Positions 35,170-44,954 of a stretch of 64,000 nt of DNA are shown here, one piece after another. The translations under genes were made by a program, and so were the position numbers. The stretch lies in contig NZ_FNXY01000011.1 in NCBI RefSeq assembly GCF_900108855.1, positions 62,001 to 126,000 on the forward strand, read 5' to 3'. The notes under the pieces were generated by a model. That model saw only the letters and a list, made by a program, of their open reading frames with translations. It did no database searches and was not told the DNA's origin. Numbering within the stretch: the first letter of the stretch is position 1; every line of letters starts with the position of its first letter. Origin of the DNA: Dyadobacter koreensis. GTDB lineage: Bacteria > Bacteroidota > Bacteroidia > Cytophagales > Spirosomataceae.

Positions 35170-36522
35170 TTATAGATTCAAAAGTAAATGAGCCAGACCG
35201 AAATACACGCCGTAGCCAATCAGATCGTTGGCGGTTGTAATAAAAGGACCGGAAGCTACTGCAGGATTGATACCGATTTTATCGAGTAGAATCGGTGTTA
35301 CAGTTCCCATAAAGGAGGCTAAAAAAACAACCGACAGCAGTGCGGAAGAAACGACAAGTGCCAGTTGCAGCTCATTGCCTATCAATAGATTAAATCCGAA
35401 AACAATTCCGCTGATAATCAATCCGTTAATCGAAGCAACAGCAAACATTCGTATAAGTCTTTGCCAGACATTGATATCCAGCCCCGTTTTATCAGCTATA
35501 CTCTGGAGAATTATAGATGAAGTTTGTATACCAACATTTCCGCCTGTCGAGCCAATAATTGGAATGAAAGCGGCCATGGCAGGAATTATTTTTAGATCAC
35601 CTTCGAAAAAACTGATAAATTTCGCCGCCACGATTCCTCCCATCATACCGACCAAAAGCCAGGGTAAACGAGCACGTGTCTGTTGCCAGATGGTATCATT
35701 TTCTTCCACGTCTCCCGTGATACCGGCCATGGCCAGGGTATCAGAATTTGCCTGTTCGGTAATTACGTCAATCACGTCATCGATCGTAATTCGCCCCAGA
35801 AGTTTTCCCTGAACATTAACGACCGGCAACGCATCAAGGTCATAACGCTGCATAAGTTCAGCAACTTCTTCTGCCGGACGATACGTTTCTACAAAAATGA
35901 CATCCTTGTCATAAAGTCTTTCAATTTTGGTATCCTTATTGGCCAGTACGATCTTTTTCAAAGACAATATCCCAAGCAAAATTCCATTATCGTCGATTAC
36001 ATAAACCGCATAAACTTTTTCAACGTCTTCGGCCTGTTTTCTGAGCTCTTCTATACATTGATTTACATTCCAGTTGACATTGGCCTTTACCAACTCTTTC
36101 TGCATCAAACCACCCGCCACATCTTCGTCATAATGCAGCAAATCGAGAATGAAGCGGGCCTGCTCTCTGTCTTCCAGCAAAGCAATAACTTCTTCACGAA
36201 CGCGTATCGGCTGTTCGTTCAGCAAATCCACCGCATCATCTGAGTCAAAAAGATTAACGTAACTTGATATTTCCTCAGAGGTGAATGCTTTTAAAAATTC
36301 ACGTCTCTCGTTCGGATCAAGCGCGGCAAGAATTTCAGCGCCCAAGGCAGTATCCAATTGATTGATCAGATATCTTGCTTCCGGAGTTTCCAGTTCATAC
36401 AACAAGCCTGTTATATCCGCAGGGAAAAGTTCGGTCATGCTGCTTCGAATGGCTTCCGAATTTTCAGTGAGGATTAATTCCTGTACTTGTTCAACGTATT
36501 CTTTGGTTAACTCAAAATTCAT
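35170..36522 (-). CDS. mgtE: Magnesium transporter MgtE
   Basis: Mg2+ channel-type transporter of the inner membrane, 450 residues. An N-terminal helical MgtE_N domain (about 1-130, ADITGLLYELETPEARYLINQL) is followed by two CBS domains (about 135-255, with LDALPVVNVQGKLLGRITIDDV split over two strands) that sense cytoplasmic Mg2+, a plug helix, and the five-helix membrane domain (about 285-450) with PIIGSTGGNVGIQTSSI and VTPILLDKIGINPAVASGP, which line the pore and bind Mg2+. Complete length; monocistronic, convergent with sdaA. Confidence 0.95.
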   Translation of the reverse strand: MNFELTKEYVEQVQELILTENSEAIRSSMTELFPADITGLLYELETPEARYLINQLDTALGAEILAALDPNERREFLKAFTSEEISSYVNLFDSDDAVDLLNEQPIRVREEVIALLEDREQARFILDLLHYDEDVAGGLMQKELVKANVNWNVNQCIEELRKQAEDVEKVYAVYVIDDNGILLGILSLKKIVLANKDTKIERLYDKDVIFVETYRPAEEVAELMQRYDLDALPVVNVQGKLLGRITIDDVIDVITEQANSDTLAMAGITGDVEENDTIWQQTRARLPWLLVGMMGGIVAAKFISFFEGDLKIIPAMAAFIPIIGSTGGNVGIQTSSIILQSIADKTGLDINVWQRLIRMFAVASINGLIISGIVFGFNLLIGNELQLALVVSSALLSVVFLASFMGTVTPILLDKIGINPAVASGPFITTANDLIGYGVYFGLAHLLLNL

Positions 36523-36614
36523 AAATCTGTACTGGCAAAGGGGTATTACAATGAGAGATCTTGCTGCGGTTATTTACGACTAAAACAGATAAAACGATTT
36601 TGTTTTTATGTTTT

Positions 36615-37424
36615 TTAACGATTAGCTTTAACCACACCATCCGCTAAAAGTGTCAACTCAACAAACTCGGCAACGTTTAGCTGCTCGGCCCGTTTGGTCA
36701 AAAGCGGATGTTCGGGCATTTCACAAATCGGTTTCAAAGCGTTTCTTAACGTTTTTCTCCGCTGATTGAAAGCGGTTTTTACTACTCTGAAAAATAATTT
36801 CTGGTCACATGCGAGCGATTTTGTGTCATTTCGGCTTAAACGGATCACACCTGACTGCACTTTTGGAGGTGGATCAAAAGCGCCGGGAGGAACGGTTACC
36901 AGATAACTGATATCATAAAAAGCCTGCAAAAGTACGCTCAAAATTCCATAATCTTTATTTCCCGGAGGTGATGCGATCCGCTGCGCGACCTCTTTTTGAA
37001 GCATACAAACAACTTCCGGTACGCGGTCAGGCATTTCCAGCACTTTAAAAAATATTTGCGAAGAAATGTTGTAAGGAAAGTTGCCTATTATCGCAAAAGG
37101 CTCCGGGAAAACTTCCGAAGTATTGTATTTCAGGAAATCGCCTTCAATAATTCGTGGCGTCAGTTCTTCATAATGCTTTTTCAAATAGACAACCGATTCG
37201 GTATCTATCTCAATAACATATGTGCTGAAAGCGGTTTTTTGCAATAAAAATTGCGTCAATACGCCCATTCCAGGCCCTATTTCCAACACTTTATTATATC
37301 CGCCATGACCTGTCAGACCGTCAACGATCTTATTGGCGATATTCATGTCTTTCAGGAAATGTTGTCCCAAATGCTTTTTGGCACGAACTTTCGAATCGTT
37401 CTGATTTTTATAATTTATTTTCAC
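36615..37424 (-). CDS. rsmA: 16S rRNA dimethyladenosine transferase RsmA (KsgA)
   Basis: Dimethylates two adjacent adenosines in the 3' helix of 16S rRNA during small-subunit maturation. The 269-residue enzyme has the N-terminal VRAKKHLGQHFLKD, SAM motif I VLEIGPGMGVLTQFLL, motif IV GNFPYNISSQIFFK and the C-terminal FNQRRKTLRNAL. The start is GTG at 37424 (11 residues before the conserved KVRAKKHLGQ); no ATG is available. A perfect minus-strand -7 box lies only 5 bp before that GTG, suggesting an ultra-short leader. Confidence 0.95.
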   Translation of the reverse strand: MKINYKNQNDSKVRAKKHLGQHFLKDMNIANKIVDGLTGHGGYNKVLEIGPGMGVLTQFLLQKTAFSTYVIEIDTESVVYLKKHYEELTPRIIEGDFLKYNTSEVFPEPFAIIGNFPYNISSQIFFKVLEMPDRVPEVVCMLQKEVAQRIASPPGNKDYGILSVLLQAFYDISYLVTVPPGAFDPPPKVQSGVIRLSRNDTKSLACDQKLFFRVVKTAFNQRRKTLRNALKPICEMPEHPLLTKRAEQLNVAEFVELTLLADGVVKANR

Positions 37425-37428
37425 GGAC

Positions 37429-37436
37429 CAAAATTA
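37429..37436 (-). promoter_or_regulatory. -7 box immediately before rsmA
   Basis: CAAAATTA on plus is TAATTTTG on minus, ending four nucleotides before the GTG start. Transcription from it would give a leaderless or nearly leaderless rsmA mRNA. No -33 TTG is seen at the usual distance. Confidence 0.35.
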
Positions 37437-37505
37437 CGTCTTAATTCGTAGATTTATCGAATAAAGAATAGGAAGTAATCTTAAAAATACGGTTTCCGGC
37501 AAACT

Positions 37506-40500
37506 ATGGAAATGATATCGTCGCTGACTGACTGGCAGTCAATACACGCCACACTACAACACTTGAATTTGATAGGGGTAACTTTCACGCCTGATTTCAT
37601 CATTCGTGCAATAAGTCCATATGCTATAAAGAAAACAGGGTGGCTCGAATCGGATCTGATCGGGGAAAGTATCTTTGAAAGACTGGTGCCAAAAGATGAA
37701 GAGGACGAAGTTAGTCAGATGCTGGAAGAGGGGATTCAGGGCAAACGAAAACTTGAACAACGGGAAGTTCCTTTTTTAGCTCAAAAGGGTACGCTCCGTA
37801 CGTTTTCGATCAATTCCGTTTTAATTCAAAACGATGAGGACAAAGTTTTATATATCACCTTGGTGGGTGATGATATTACCCGGAAACGTCGGATGGAATC
37901 TTCGATAACCAAATCCAATGCGCAGCTTCAAGATCTGGTTGATAACACAAGTGATTTAATCCAGCTTGTGGCGCTTGACGGAAAATTTATTTTTGTCAAC
38001 AAAGCCTGGCGCGAAGTGTTGGGTTACCGGCTCGATGAAACGGCTTCAATGCGCATGCAGGATATTCTTCATCCGCAGCATATGGAGGAAGCCATCGCTC
38101 AGCTTGATCTGATCCGTGAAGGAAAAGCCAACCCCAATTTTGAGACGGTTTTTTTAAGTAAAGAAGGTAAAAAAGTCTTTGTGGCAGGAAGTGTCGTTTG
38201 CCGGTTTGATAACGGAAAACCTACGGCTTTTCGCTGTATATTAAACGATTATACTGAAAAAATCCGTGCAGAAAAAGCGCAGAGTTTGTATTACAGTATT
38301 GCCAACTGGACGGTGAATACCCAGAATCTGGATGATTTTTACCATAAAATCCATGAGGAATTAGGGAAAATTATTGATGTCAAAAACTTCTTTATCGCGC
38401 TTTACGATCAAAGTAAAAGCTATCTGTATTTTCCGTATTACGTCGATGAATATTTCAAGGGTAACGTTCGGTTTACAAGACGTCGGTTGGGGAATGGAGT
38501 AACCGAATATGCCATTGCATCCAATAAACCGCTTTTTTTATACGATTCTGATATCGAAAGGCTTGCGAAAACGAACAGTTTGCACCTTTACGGCGTGACT
38601 CCGAAGTTATTGCTTTGCGTGCCGCTGCGGATCGGTGACCGGGTAACCGGGATTATTGGCGTCAAGTCGTATGATGATCCGAATATGTTCGATGCACGTG
38701 ATCTGGAATTGCTCGAATTTATTTCCGGTCAGGTTGCGCTTGCGATTGCCAGAAAACAAAGTGAAGAAGAATTAAGCAAATATGCCGCGCGTTTGAATGC
38801 TATTTTCGATAGTAGTTCGCATTTAATATGGTCGGTTAATAAGAGTTTACAGCTTACTTCTTTCAATTTAAATTACGCAGATCTGATTGAAAATCAAGTC
38901 GGTGTCCGCCCGACTTTACAGGTCGGTGCTGAAAAGTTTGGCTGGCGGTTGGTTGGGCAAAAAAACCGGAAGACGCTGGATACCAAATATCGTCAGGCTC
39001 TTCGCGGGGAACCTCAATATTTTGAATTTAAAATTGATAGAAAAGATGGTGGTGAAATGTGGCTTGAATTTTATTTGAACCCGATTCAGTATTCTAATGG
39101 AGTCATTGAAGAAGTTTCAGGTATTGCCAGAGATATTACGCGCCGGAAAGAAGCGGAACTCTCATTACGACATAGCGAAGAATTGTTCCGTGGAATTTTC
39201 GAAAACTTGCAGGATATCTATTGCCGTATCGACCGCCAGGGTAGAATTTCGATGATCAGCCAGTCTGTTTTCAAGCGGATGGGGTATACGCCAGACGAGG
39301 TTATCGGACATGAAATTACTGAATTCTTTAAGGACAGAAAGAAAATACATTCTGCTCTGATCAGACTTCGAAAAACAAAAAGTTTAAGAAATTTCGAGAT
39401 CAGTCTGAACCGGAAAGATGGCACAGAAAGACAGTTCATGGTGAACATGTTAATGTTTACCAACGATAAGGGGAAAGCCATAGAAGTAGCTGTTCTGGCT
39501 CGTGATATTACAGAATTGAAGAGAAATGAACAGGAATTGCTAAAAGCAAAAGAACACGCAGAACACTCGTTAAAGGTAAAAGAAGGCTTCCTGGCGAATA
39601 TGAGCCATGAAATCAGAACGCCTATGAACGGTGTGATCGGGATGATTGATTTGCTTGGCGAAACAAAATTAAATCCTGAACAGCGTGATTACGTTTTCAC
39701 AATCAAACGCTCTTCTGAAACTTTGCTTGATATCCTTAACGATATTCTGGATCTTTCAAAAATCGAGGCAGGAAAAATGGTGCTTCACGAGTCACCGCTT
39801 GCTTTGGAAGAATTGCTGGTTAAACTTGTTTCTTTATTTGGGCAGACAGCCAAAAATAAAGGAAACGAGCTTACATACCATATCGCCGCAGATCTGCCAC
39901 AATTTATCATCGCAGATCAGACCAGATTGTTACAGATTTTATCAAATTTGACTTCCAATGCGCTGAAATTTACAGAAAGAGGCGCTGTCAAAATTTTCCT
40001 TTCCTTGGTAAAGCGGGATGGCAAAACGTATAAAATAAAAGTAGAAGTTCAGGATTCCGGTATCGGTATCAGCGCGATTGACAAGCAGATTTTGTTCACA
40101 TCCTTTACACAACTTGACAATTCATCACGTAAATCTTTTGGAGGAACCGGCTTGGGACTTGCTATTTCAAAGCAGCTTTGCGAGTTGATGAACGGTGAAA
40201 TCGGCGTAGAATCTACGATCGGCGAGGGAAGTACTTTCTGGTTTACCTTCGAAACAAAAAGCACTTCCATTGCGCAGGTAAGTTCGAGCAGTCAAATGGA
40301 GGAAGTTCCGATTGAAAATGTATTCTCAGACTTTCATCCCGTAATTCTTCTGGTTGATGACAATGCTGTAAACCGGAAAGTTGCCAATGAAATTCTGAAA
40401 AAATCAGGTTGTCAGGTTGATTTGGCGGAAAGTGGTTTTGTAGCGCTTGACAAAGTTGAAAGCAAAATGAAAACGGGCGAAAATTATGATATCATCTTCA

Positions 40501-41117
40501 TGGATATTCAAATGCCGGATATGGATGGCGTTGAAACTACGCAGGAATTGAAAAAACGTTTCCCTGAACTGACTTCACCGATCGTTGCGATGACGGCCTA
40601 TTCCATGAAGGAAGACCGTGACCGTTTTTTGAGCCAGGGAATGGACGATTATATCGCAAAACCGATCCGTGCCCAGCATTTGATCTGGAAAGTTAAAGAG
40701 CTGATCGGAAATGTAGAGGGGCGCAAACTGGAAATGAAGCAAAAAGAAATCGCTCAGGAAATTTCTTTGCCCATTTTGGATAAAGAAATAATCGATCAGT
40801 TAAAAGCAATCGGTGGCGCAGACTTGGTTTTATCGGTTTTCGAAGATTTTGTTATGGAATCAAACGAGCTGGTCGAAGGTGCTGTCACTGCCTACGCATC
40901 CGGAGATATTCCCACGGTCAAAAGTAATTTGCATACATTGAAAGGAAGTGCGGGAACGGTTGGAGTTTCCCAGGTTGCTGAAATTGCAAAGGATGCCGAG
41001 TGGAGATTGAAATCGGATGATACAAGCACGCTGGCCGAGGCGCTTCCACAATTACAAAGAGCTTACCGGAAGTTTCTCGACAGTTATGAAGGATTGCTTG
41101 AAGATTGGATGAAATAA
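37506..41117 (+). CDS. Multi-PAS/GAF hybrid histidine kinase with REC and HPt domains
   Basis: A 1203-residue cytoplasmic sensor kinase without membrane segments. In order: PAS (about 15-130), PAS/PAC (140-255), GAF (270-420, with GVTEYAIASNKP and VPLRIGDRVTGIIGVKSYDD), PAS (430-550), PAS (558-680), HisKA with phosphorylated His701 (NMSHEIRTPMNG), HATPase_c (about 800-920, VQDSGIGIS and FGGTGLGLAI), a receiver with Asp1000 (IIFMDIQMPDMDG) and an HPt domain with His1143 (LHTLKGSAGTVG). It therefore carries a full intramolecular phosphorelay. No response regulator is adjacent, so the output partner is unknown. It is divergent from rsmA. Confidence 0.94.
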   Translation: MEMISSLTDWQSIHATLQHLNLIGVTFTPDFIIRAISPYAIKKTGWLESDLIGESIFERLVPKDEEDEVSQMLEEGIQGKRKLEQREVPFLAQKGTLRTFSINSVLIQNDEDKVLYITLVGDDITRKRRMESSITKSNAQLQDLVDNTSDLIQLVALDGKFIFVNKAWREVLGYRLDETASMRMQDILHPQHMEEAIAQLDLIREGKANPNFETVFLSKEGKKVFVAGSVVCRFDNGKPTAFRCILNDYTEKIRAEKAQSLYYSIANWTVNTQNLDDFYHKIHEELGKIIDVKNFFIALYDQSKSYLYFPYYVDEYFKGNVRFTRRRLGNGVTEYAIASNKPLFLYDSDIERLAKTNSLHLYGVTPKLLLCVPLRIGDRVTGIIGVKSYDDPNMFDARDLELLEFISGQVALAIARKQSEEELSKYAARLNAIFDSSSHLIWSVNKSLQLTSFNLNYADLIENQVGVRPTLQVGAEKFGWRLVGQKNRKTLDTKYRQALRGEPQYFEFKIDRKDGGEMWLEFYLNPIQYSNGVIEEVSGIARDITRRKEAELSLRHSEELFRGIFENLQDIYCRIDRQGRISMISQSVFKRMGYTPDEVIGHEITEFFKDRKKIHSALIRLRKTKSLRNFEISLNRKDGTERQFMVNMLMFTNDKGKAIEVAVLARDITELKRNEQELLKAKEHAEHSLKVKEGFLANMSHEIRTPMNGVIGMIDLLGETKLNPEQRDYVFTIKRSSETLLDILNDILDLSKIEAGKMVLHESPLALEELLVKLVSLFGQTAKNKGNELTYHIAADLPQFIIADQTRLLQILSNLTSNALKFTERGAVKIFLSLVKRDGKTYKIKVEVQDSGIGISAIDKQILFTSFTQLDNSSRKSFGGTGLGLAISKQLCELMNGEIGVESTIGEGSTFWFTFETKSTSIAQVSSSSQMEEVPIENVFSDFHPVILLVDDNAVNRKVANEILKKSGCQVDLAESGFVALDKVESKMKTGENYDIIFMDIQMPDMDGVETTQELKKRFPELTSPIVAMTAYSMKEDRDRFLSQGMDDYIAKPIRAQHLIWKVKELIGNVEGRKLEMKQKEIAQEISLPILDKEIIDQLKAIGGADLVLSVFEDFVMESNELVEGAVTAYASGDIPTVKSNLHTLKGSAGTVGVSQVAEIAKDAEWRLKSDDTSTLAEALPQLQRAYRKFLDSYEGLLEDWMK

Positions 41118-41158
41118 TTTGATAGGGAAAGTTATGTAAATGATCGGTGAAAACAGGT

Positions 41159-41188
41159 GTTCTGTCGATTATGGCGAGGATATGTTTG
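41159..41188 (+). promoter_or_regulatory. Putative promoter of the 41252 receptor gene
   Basis: A perfect -7 box TATGTTTG at 41181-41188, with TTC at 41159-41161 as a possible -33 element 19 bp upstream. It would give a leader of about 58 nt. Confidence 0.45.
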
Positions 41189-41251
41189 CTAGCTGTTAAA
41201 CCTTATTCCGTAAAGCAGCTCTAACCCAGCATAAACCTTTACGAGGAAACC

Positions 41252-44110
41252 ATGAACAGAATTACACCACTCCTTTTGCTGATCATTTGCATGGCGTTGC
41301 CCGGCTTTGTTCAGGCGCAGACCGCTCAGATTATCGGAACGGTAATTGACAGTACCAGCAAATCTCCGGTTGTTGGCGCCTATGTCGCAGTAACAAAAAC
41401 AACACCTGATGCCAAACCTGAATATGTCACGACCGATGTTAATGGCAAATTTGCAATTACTGTAACCCAGGAAACTTACCGGGTTAAGATCTCGTATTTG
41501 AGTTATAAGGATTCACAAAAAACCGTTCATGTAGCCGGCAACGTTCAGGATGCCGGAACATTTTTGTTGACCGAAGCAGTGGCTAATCTCAACGAAGTAA
41601 AGGTAATCGGTGCGGTGACGCCGATGGAGCAAAAAGGGGATACCACACAATTTAACGCAGCAGCTTTTAAAACAAATCCCGATGCTACAACGGAAGATCT
41701 GATCCAGAAAATGCCTGGAATTACCGTAACAAACGGAACCGTGACAGCACATGGAGAAACGGTCAACAGAGTATTGGTAGATGGAAAACCATTTTTTGGT
41801 GATGACGCAGCACTTACATTAAAATCGCTTCCGGCAGAAATTGTTGACAAAATTGAAGTGTTTGATAAATTAAGCGATCAGGCGCAGTTTACAGGATTCG
41901 ATGACGGAAGCGGACAAAAGACTATTAATATTGTTACAAAATCTAATAGAAAAGTAGGACAGTTCGGTAAAGTGTTCGCAGGGTACGGTCTGGATGACCG
42001 CTATCAGGCAGGTGGAAATGTCAGTTTTTTCGACAAAAATCAGCGTATATCAATCATTGGATTGACGAATAATATTAATCAGCAAAATTTTTCCAGTCAG
42101 GACTTACTTGGGGTATCGGGTAATAGTGGTGGCGGCAACAGAGGTGGGGGAGGATCAGCCGGTAACTTTTTAGTTGGACAACAAAGCGGGCTTACCGGGA
42201 CAAATTCATTTGGGCTCAATTATGCTAACAAGTTTGGTGAAAAAGTAGACGTAACCGGTAGCTATTTCTTTAACAGAACCAGCAATAATAATTTTCAGAC
42301 CACAAACGAAGATTATTACGGGAAACAATTATATAAGGAAACCAATAATTCGGGAAGTACGAACATTAATCACCGGCTGAACTTCAGAGTGGAATATGCA
42401 ATCGACAAAAAGAATATGTTGATTTTTACGCCACGGTTGAGCTTTCAGAATAATCAGTCCGGAACATTAAAAAATGGATTGACAAATCTGGGTGACGGTA
42501 CGCCGCTGAATAGCACAGATATTGATAGATCCAGCAAAAATAACGGATATAATTTCACGAATGATCTGTTATTTCGCCATGCTTTTGAAAAGAAAGGGCG
42601 TACGCTCTCCTTCAACTTCAATACACAGATAAACGATAAGGACGGAAGTGGAAAATTATATTCTAAAAACCTGTATTTCAGCAATCTGGAAGTGCCCGGT
42701 GATACGATCGACCAGCGTAGTTATACTTCTTCCAATGCCGTAGTTTTAGGTGGAAATTTTGTTTACACCGAGCCAATCAGCAGCACCGGACAATTGCAAT
42801 TCAATTATGGTCTGACAGTAAGTAACAGTAATTCTGACAAAGAAACTTACAACAACACGCGAATCGACGAAGAGGCTTACACGCAGCTTGATACGTTACT
42901 TTCTAACAGTTTTGATAATCGTTATACAACCAACCGTGCTGGTTTGAGTTATCGTTATCGTAAAAATAACTGGTCGGCAAATTTGGGAATGGATTTTCAA
43001 AATACAGGTTTGTATAGTGAACAATTGTCGCCCGTGATGGGAAAAGTGGATCAGAGTTTCACCAATTTTCTGCCAAATCTGATGGTAACATATCGTTCGA
43101 AAGAAGGTACTCAATTCCGTACCTTCTTCCGCAGCTCAACAAATCAGCCATCTATTTCGCAGTTACAAAACGTTGTCGATAACAGCAATCCATTATCGCT
43201 AACAGCTGGTAATCCGGATTTGAAACAAGAGTACAGAAGTAATTTAAATATGCGTTATTCCATTGCGGGTGCAAACAGACCATTCAGTTTAAATGCGATG
43301 ATCTTTTTGACACAAATCAATAACGCGATTGTAAATTCCACTTTTATCGCACAAGAATTAACTACGCTACCAAGCGGAATTGTTCTGGAAAAAGGTGCAA
43401 AATTGACAGCGCCGATCAACGTGGACGGAAGCTGGAACGCCAGAACTTTGATCACATACGGGAAACCTGTTTCGAAAATTAAGCTAAATGTGAATTTGAC
43501 TTCCGGTTTTAATTACGTCCGCTCTCCGGGTATGATCAATAACATTGCAAACTTCTCTAACACCTATACATACAGTCAGGGAGTAGTATTGAGCAGCAAC
43601 GTGAGTGAAAATCTGGATTTTACAGCGTCTTATTCAGGAAATTATAACGTTGTAAGGAACTCGATTCAGCCGAATTTAAATAACAATTATTATACAAGTT
43701 CGATTAGCGCACGAGTTAACTGGATCTTCGGCAAAGGCTTTGTTGTCGCCTCCGATATTAATAATCAATCTTACCGCGGTTTGGGTGCAGGATTTAATCA
43801 GAATTTCACACTTTGGAATGCAAGTGTTGGAAAGAAATTCCTGAAAAATAATGCAGGTGAACTTAAATTGACAGTGTTTGATATACTGAAACAGAATAAC
43901 AGTATCGCCCGGAATGTTACAGAAACCTATGTGCAGGACGTTACAAGCCGCGTTTTGACACAATATGCAATGCTTACTTTCACCTACACACTTAGAAATT
44001 TCGGTAAAATGCCAACCCGCAATAATTCAGAAAGACGTCGTGAAGGATTTGACGGACAAGGCGGATTTCCTGGCGGCGGAAGAGGACCTGGCGGACCTGG
44101 AAGTTTCTAA
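41252..44110 (+). CDS. TonB-dependent receptor-like outer membrane beta-barrel protein
   Basis: A 952-residue outer membrane protein with signal peptide (ending GFVQAQ), a carboxypeptidase-regulatory-like domain (about 24-110, AQIIGTVIDSTSKSPVVGAYV split), a TonB-type plug (about 115-240, QKMPGITVTNG, VNRVLVDGKPFFGDD, DKIEVFDKLSDQAQF) and a long barrel of the OMP_b-brl_3 type common in Bacteroidota. It is not a SusC: the SusC signature is missing and no SusD follows. A glycine-rich tail (last 20 or so residues, GGFPGGGRGPGGPGSF) extends beyond the last predicted strand. The ligand is unknown. Confidence 0.88.
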   Translation: MNRITPLLLLIICMALPGFVQAQTAQIIGTVIDSTSKSPVVGAYVAVTKTTPDAKPEYVTTDVNGKFAITVTQETYRVKISYLSYKDSQKTVHVAGNVQDAGTFLLTEAVANLNEVKVIGAVTPMEQKGDTTQFNAAAFKTNPDATTEDLIQKMPGITVTNGTVTAHGETVNRVLVDGKPFFGDDAALTLKSLPAEIVDKIEVFDKLSDQAQFTGFDDGSGQKTINIVTKSNRKVGQFGKVFAGYGLDDRYQAGGNVSFFDKNQRISIIGLTNNINQQNFSSQDLLGVSGNSGGGNRGGGGSAGNFLVGQQSGLTGTNSFGLNYANKFGEKVDVTGSYFFNRTSNNNFQTTNEDYYGKQLYKETNNSGSTNINHRLNFRVEYAIDKKNMLIFTPRLSFQNNQSGTLKNGLTNLGDGTPLNSTDIDRSSKNNGYNFTNDLLFRHAFEKKGRTLSFNFNTQINDKDGSGKLYSKNLYFSNLEVPGDTIDQRSYTSSNAVVLGGNFVYTEPISSTGQLQFNYGLTVSNSNSDKETYNNTRIDEEAYTQLDTLLSNSFDNRYTTNRAGLSYRYRKNNWSANLGMDFQNTGLYSEQLSPVMGKVDQSFTNFLPNLMVTYRSKEGTQFRTFFRSSTNQPSISQLQNVVDNSNPLSLTAGNPDLKQEYRSNLNMRYSIAGANRPFSLNAMIFLTQINNAIVNSTFIAQELTTLPSGIVLEKGAKLTAPINVDGSWNARTLITYGKPVSKIKLNVNLTSGFNYVRSPGMINNIANFSNTYTYSQGVVLSSNVSENLDFTASYSGNYNVVRNSIQPNLNNNYYTSSISARVNWIFGKGFVVASDINNQSYRGLGAGFNQNFTLWNASVGKKFLKNNAGELKLTVFDILKQNNSIARNVTETYVQDVTSRVLTQYAMLTFTYTLRNFGKMPTRNNSERRREGFDGQGGFPGGGRGPGGPGSF

Positions 44111-44195
44111 GGCTCACTCTGATTAAAGCGCGCACAGATTTGCAGTCAGTCCGGTCATGGTTCAGCGTTTATAACGCTTGTTTCAGGGTTAACAA

Positions 44196-44230
44196 ACAAA
44201 AAACACCGATTTGATGTCGGTGTTTTTTGT
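44196..44230. terminator. Bidirectional terminator between convergent genes
   Basis: Perfect 14-bp arms ACAAAAAACACCGA (44196-44209) and TCGGTGTTTTTTGT (44217-44230) with a 7-nt loop; T-runs on both strands. Serves the 41252 gene and the LysM gene. Confidence 0.9.
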
Positions 44231-44246
44231 TTTAAACTTGTAATAT

Positions 44247-44894
44247 TTAACGTTTCGTCGGGAAAGGAATCACCAACTCTTCGCCGCGGCTGGCCATATC
44301 TTTTGATTTCCCATTAGCCTTCATAATAGCTTCTTTGCTAACTGAATATTTTCCGGAAACTACTTTTAAAATATCGCCTGGACCAACCGTATGAACAGCC
44401 TTAACGCGGATTTTCAGTTTATCACCTGATTTTAGTTCTGAGATCGAAGGGTTCAAAGCCTTCAACGTTTCAGTAGTAAGATTATATTTGCTTGCAAGAG
44501 AAGAAAAAGTTTCGCCGCTTTTGACAGTTCGTGTAATTTCTCTACCTCCGATTTTAGAAGCGACAGCCTTAGGGTCTTCTGTCTTTTTAGGCTCTTCTTT
44601 TTTTGTTTCTTCTTTTTTCTCTTTCTCCGAAGCTTTCGGTTTTTCGTCAACGTTAACAACCGCTTCCTCAGATTCATCCTCCTCCGTCAAATCACTGGTC
44701 ACCGGCTTTTCTTCAGGAGTATCCGCTGCGGCAGACGTAAGCTCTTCGGAATTCGTAGCATCGTCGGAGATGTATTCATAGCCGACATAAAGCATTGCCA
44801 AAACCAAAAGGACTAACACGAACAAGGTAATAACTGGCAGGTTGGATTTTTCTGTTGGGCGTATATTTCTCTTTTTCGGGTTTTCGTCTTCCAT
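44247..44894 (-). CDS. Membrane-anchored protein with two LysM domains
   Basis: A 215-residue protein from the ATG at 44894 (the TTG at 44912 would add six residues). A short cytoplasmic N-terminus is followed by one transmembrane helix (LPVITLFVLVLLVLAMLYVG, about 19-38), a long Glu/Lys-rich periplasmic spacer (about 40-115) and two C-terminal LysM domains (about 120-165, VKSGETFSSLASKYNLT; and 168-213, VGPGDILKVVSGKYSVS), which bind peptidoglycan glycan chains. No catalytic domain is present. It is the last gene behind purK and purE, 60 bp after purE, so it is probably co-transcribed although unrelated in function. Confidence 0.88.
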   Translation of the reverse strand: MEDENPKKRNIRPTEKSNLPVITLFVLVLLVLAMLYVGYEYISDDATNSEELTSAAADTPEEKPVTSDLTEEDESEEAVVNVDEKPKASEKEKKEETKKEEPKKTEDPKAVASKIGGREITRTVKSGETFSSLASKYNLTTETLKALNPSISELKSGDKLKIRVKAVHTVGPGDILKVVSGKYSVSKEAIMKANGKSKDMASRGEELVIPFPTKR

Positions 44895-44954
44895 AGCTTT
44901 ATGATGATTCAATTAACGGGTGACTTAGTTTTTTACGAAAATAGCAAACGGGTG

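Noticed and set aside
35228..35812. 194-residue ORF antisense to mgtE
   Set aside because: Complete shadow of the membrane domain of mgtE, with no family features of its own.
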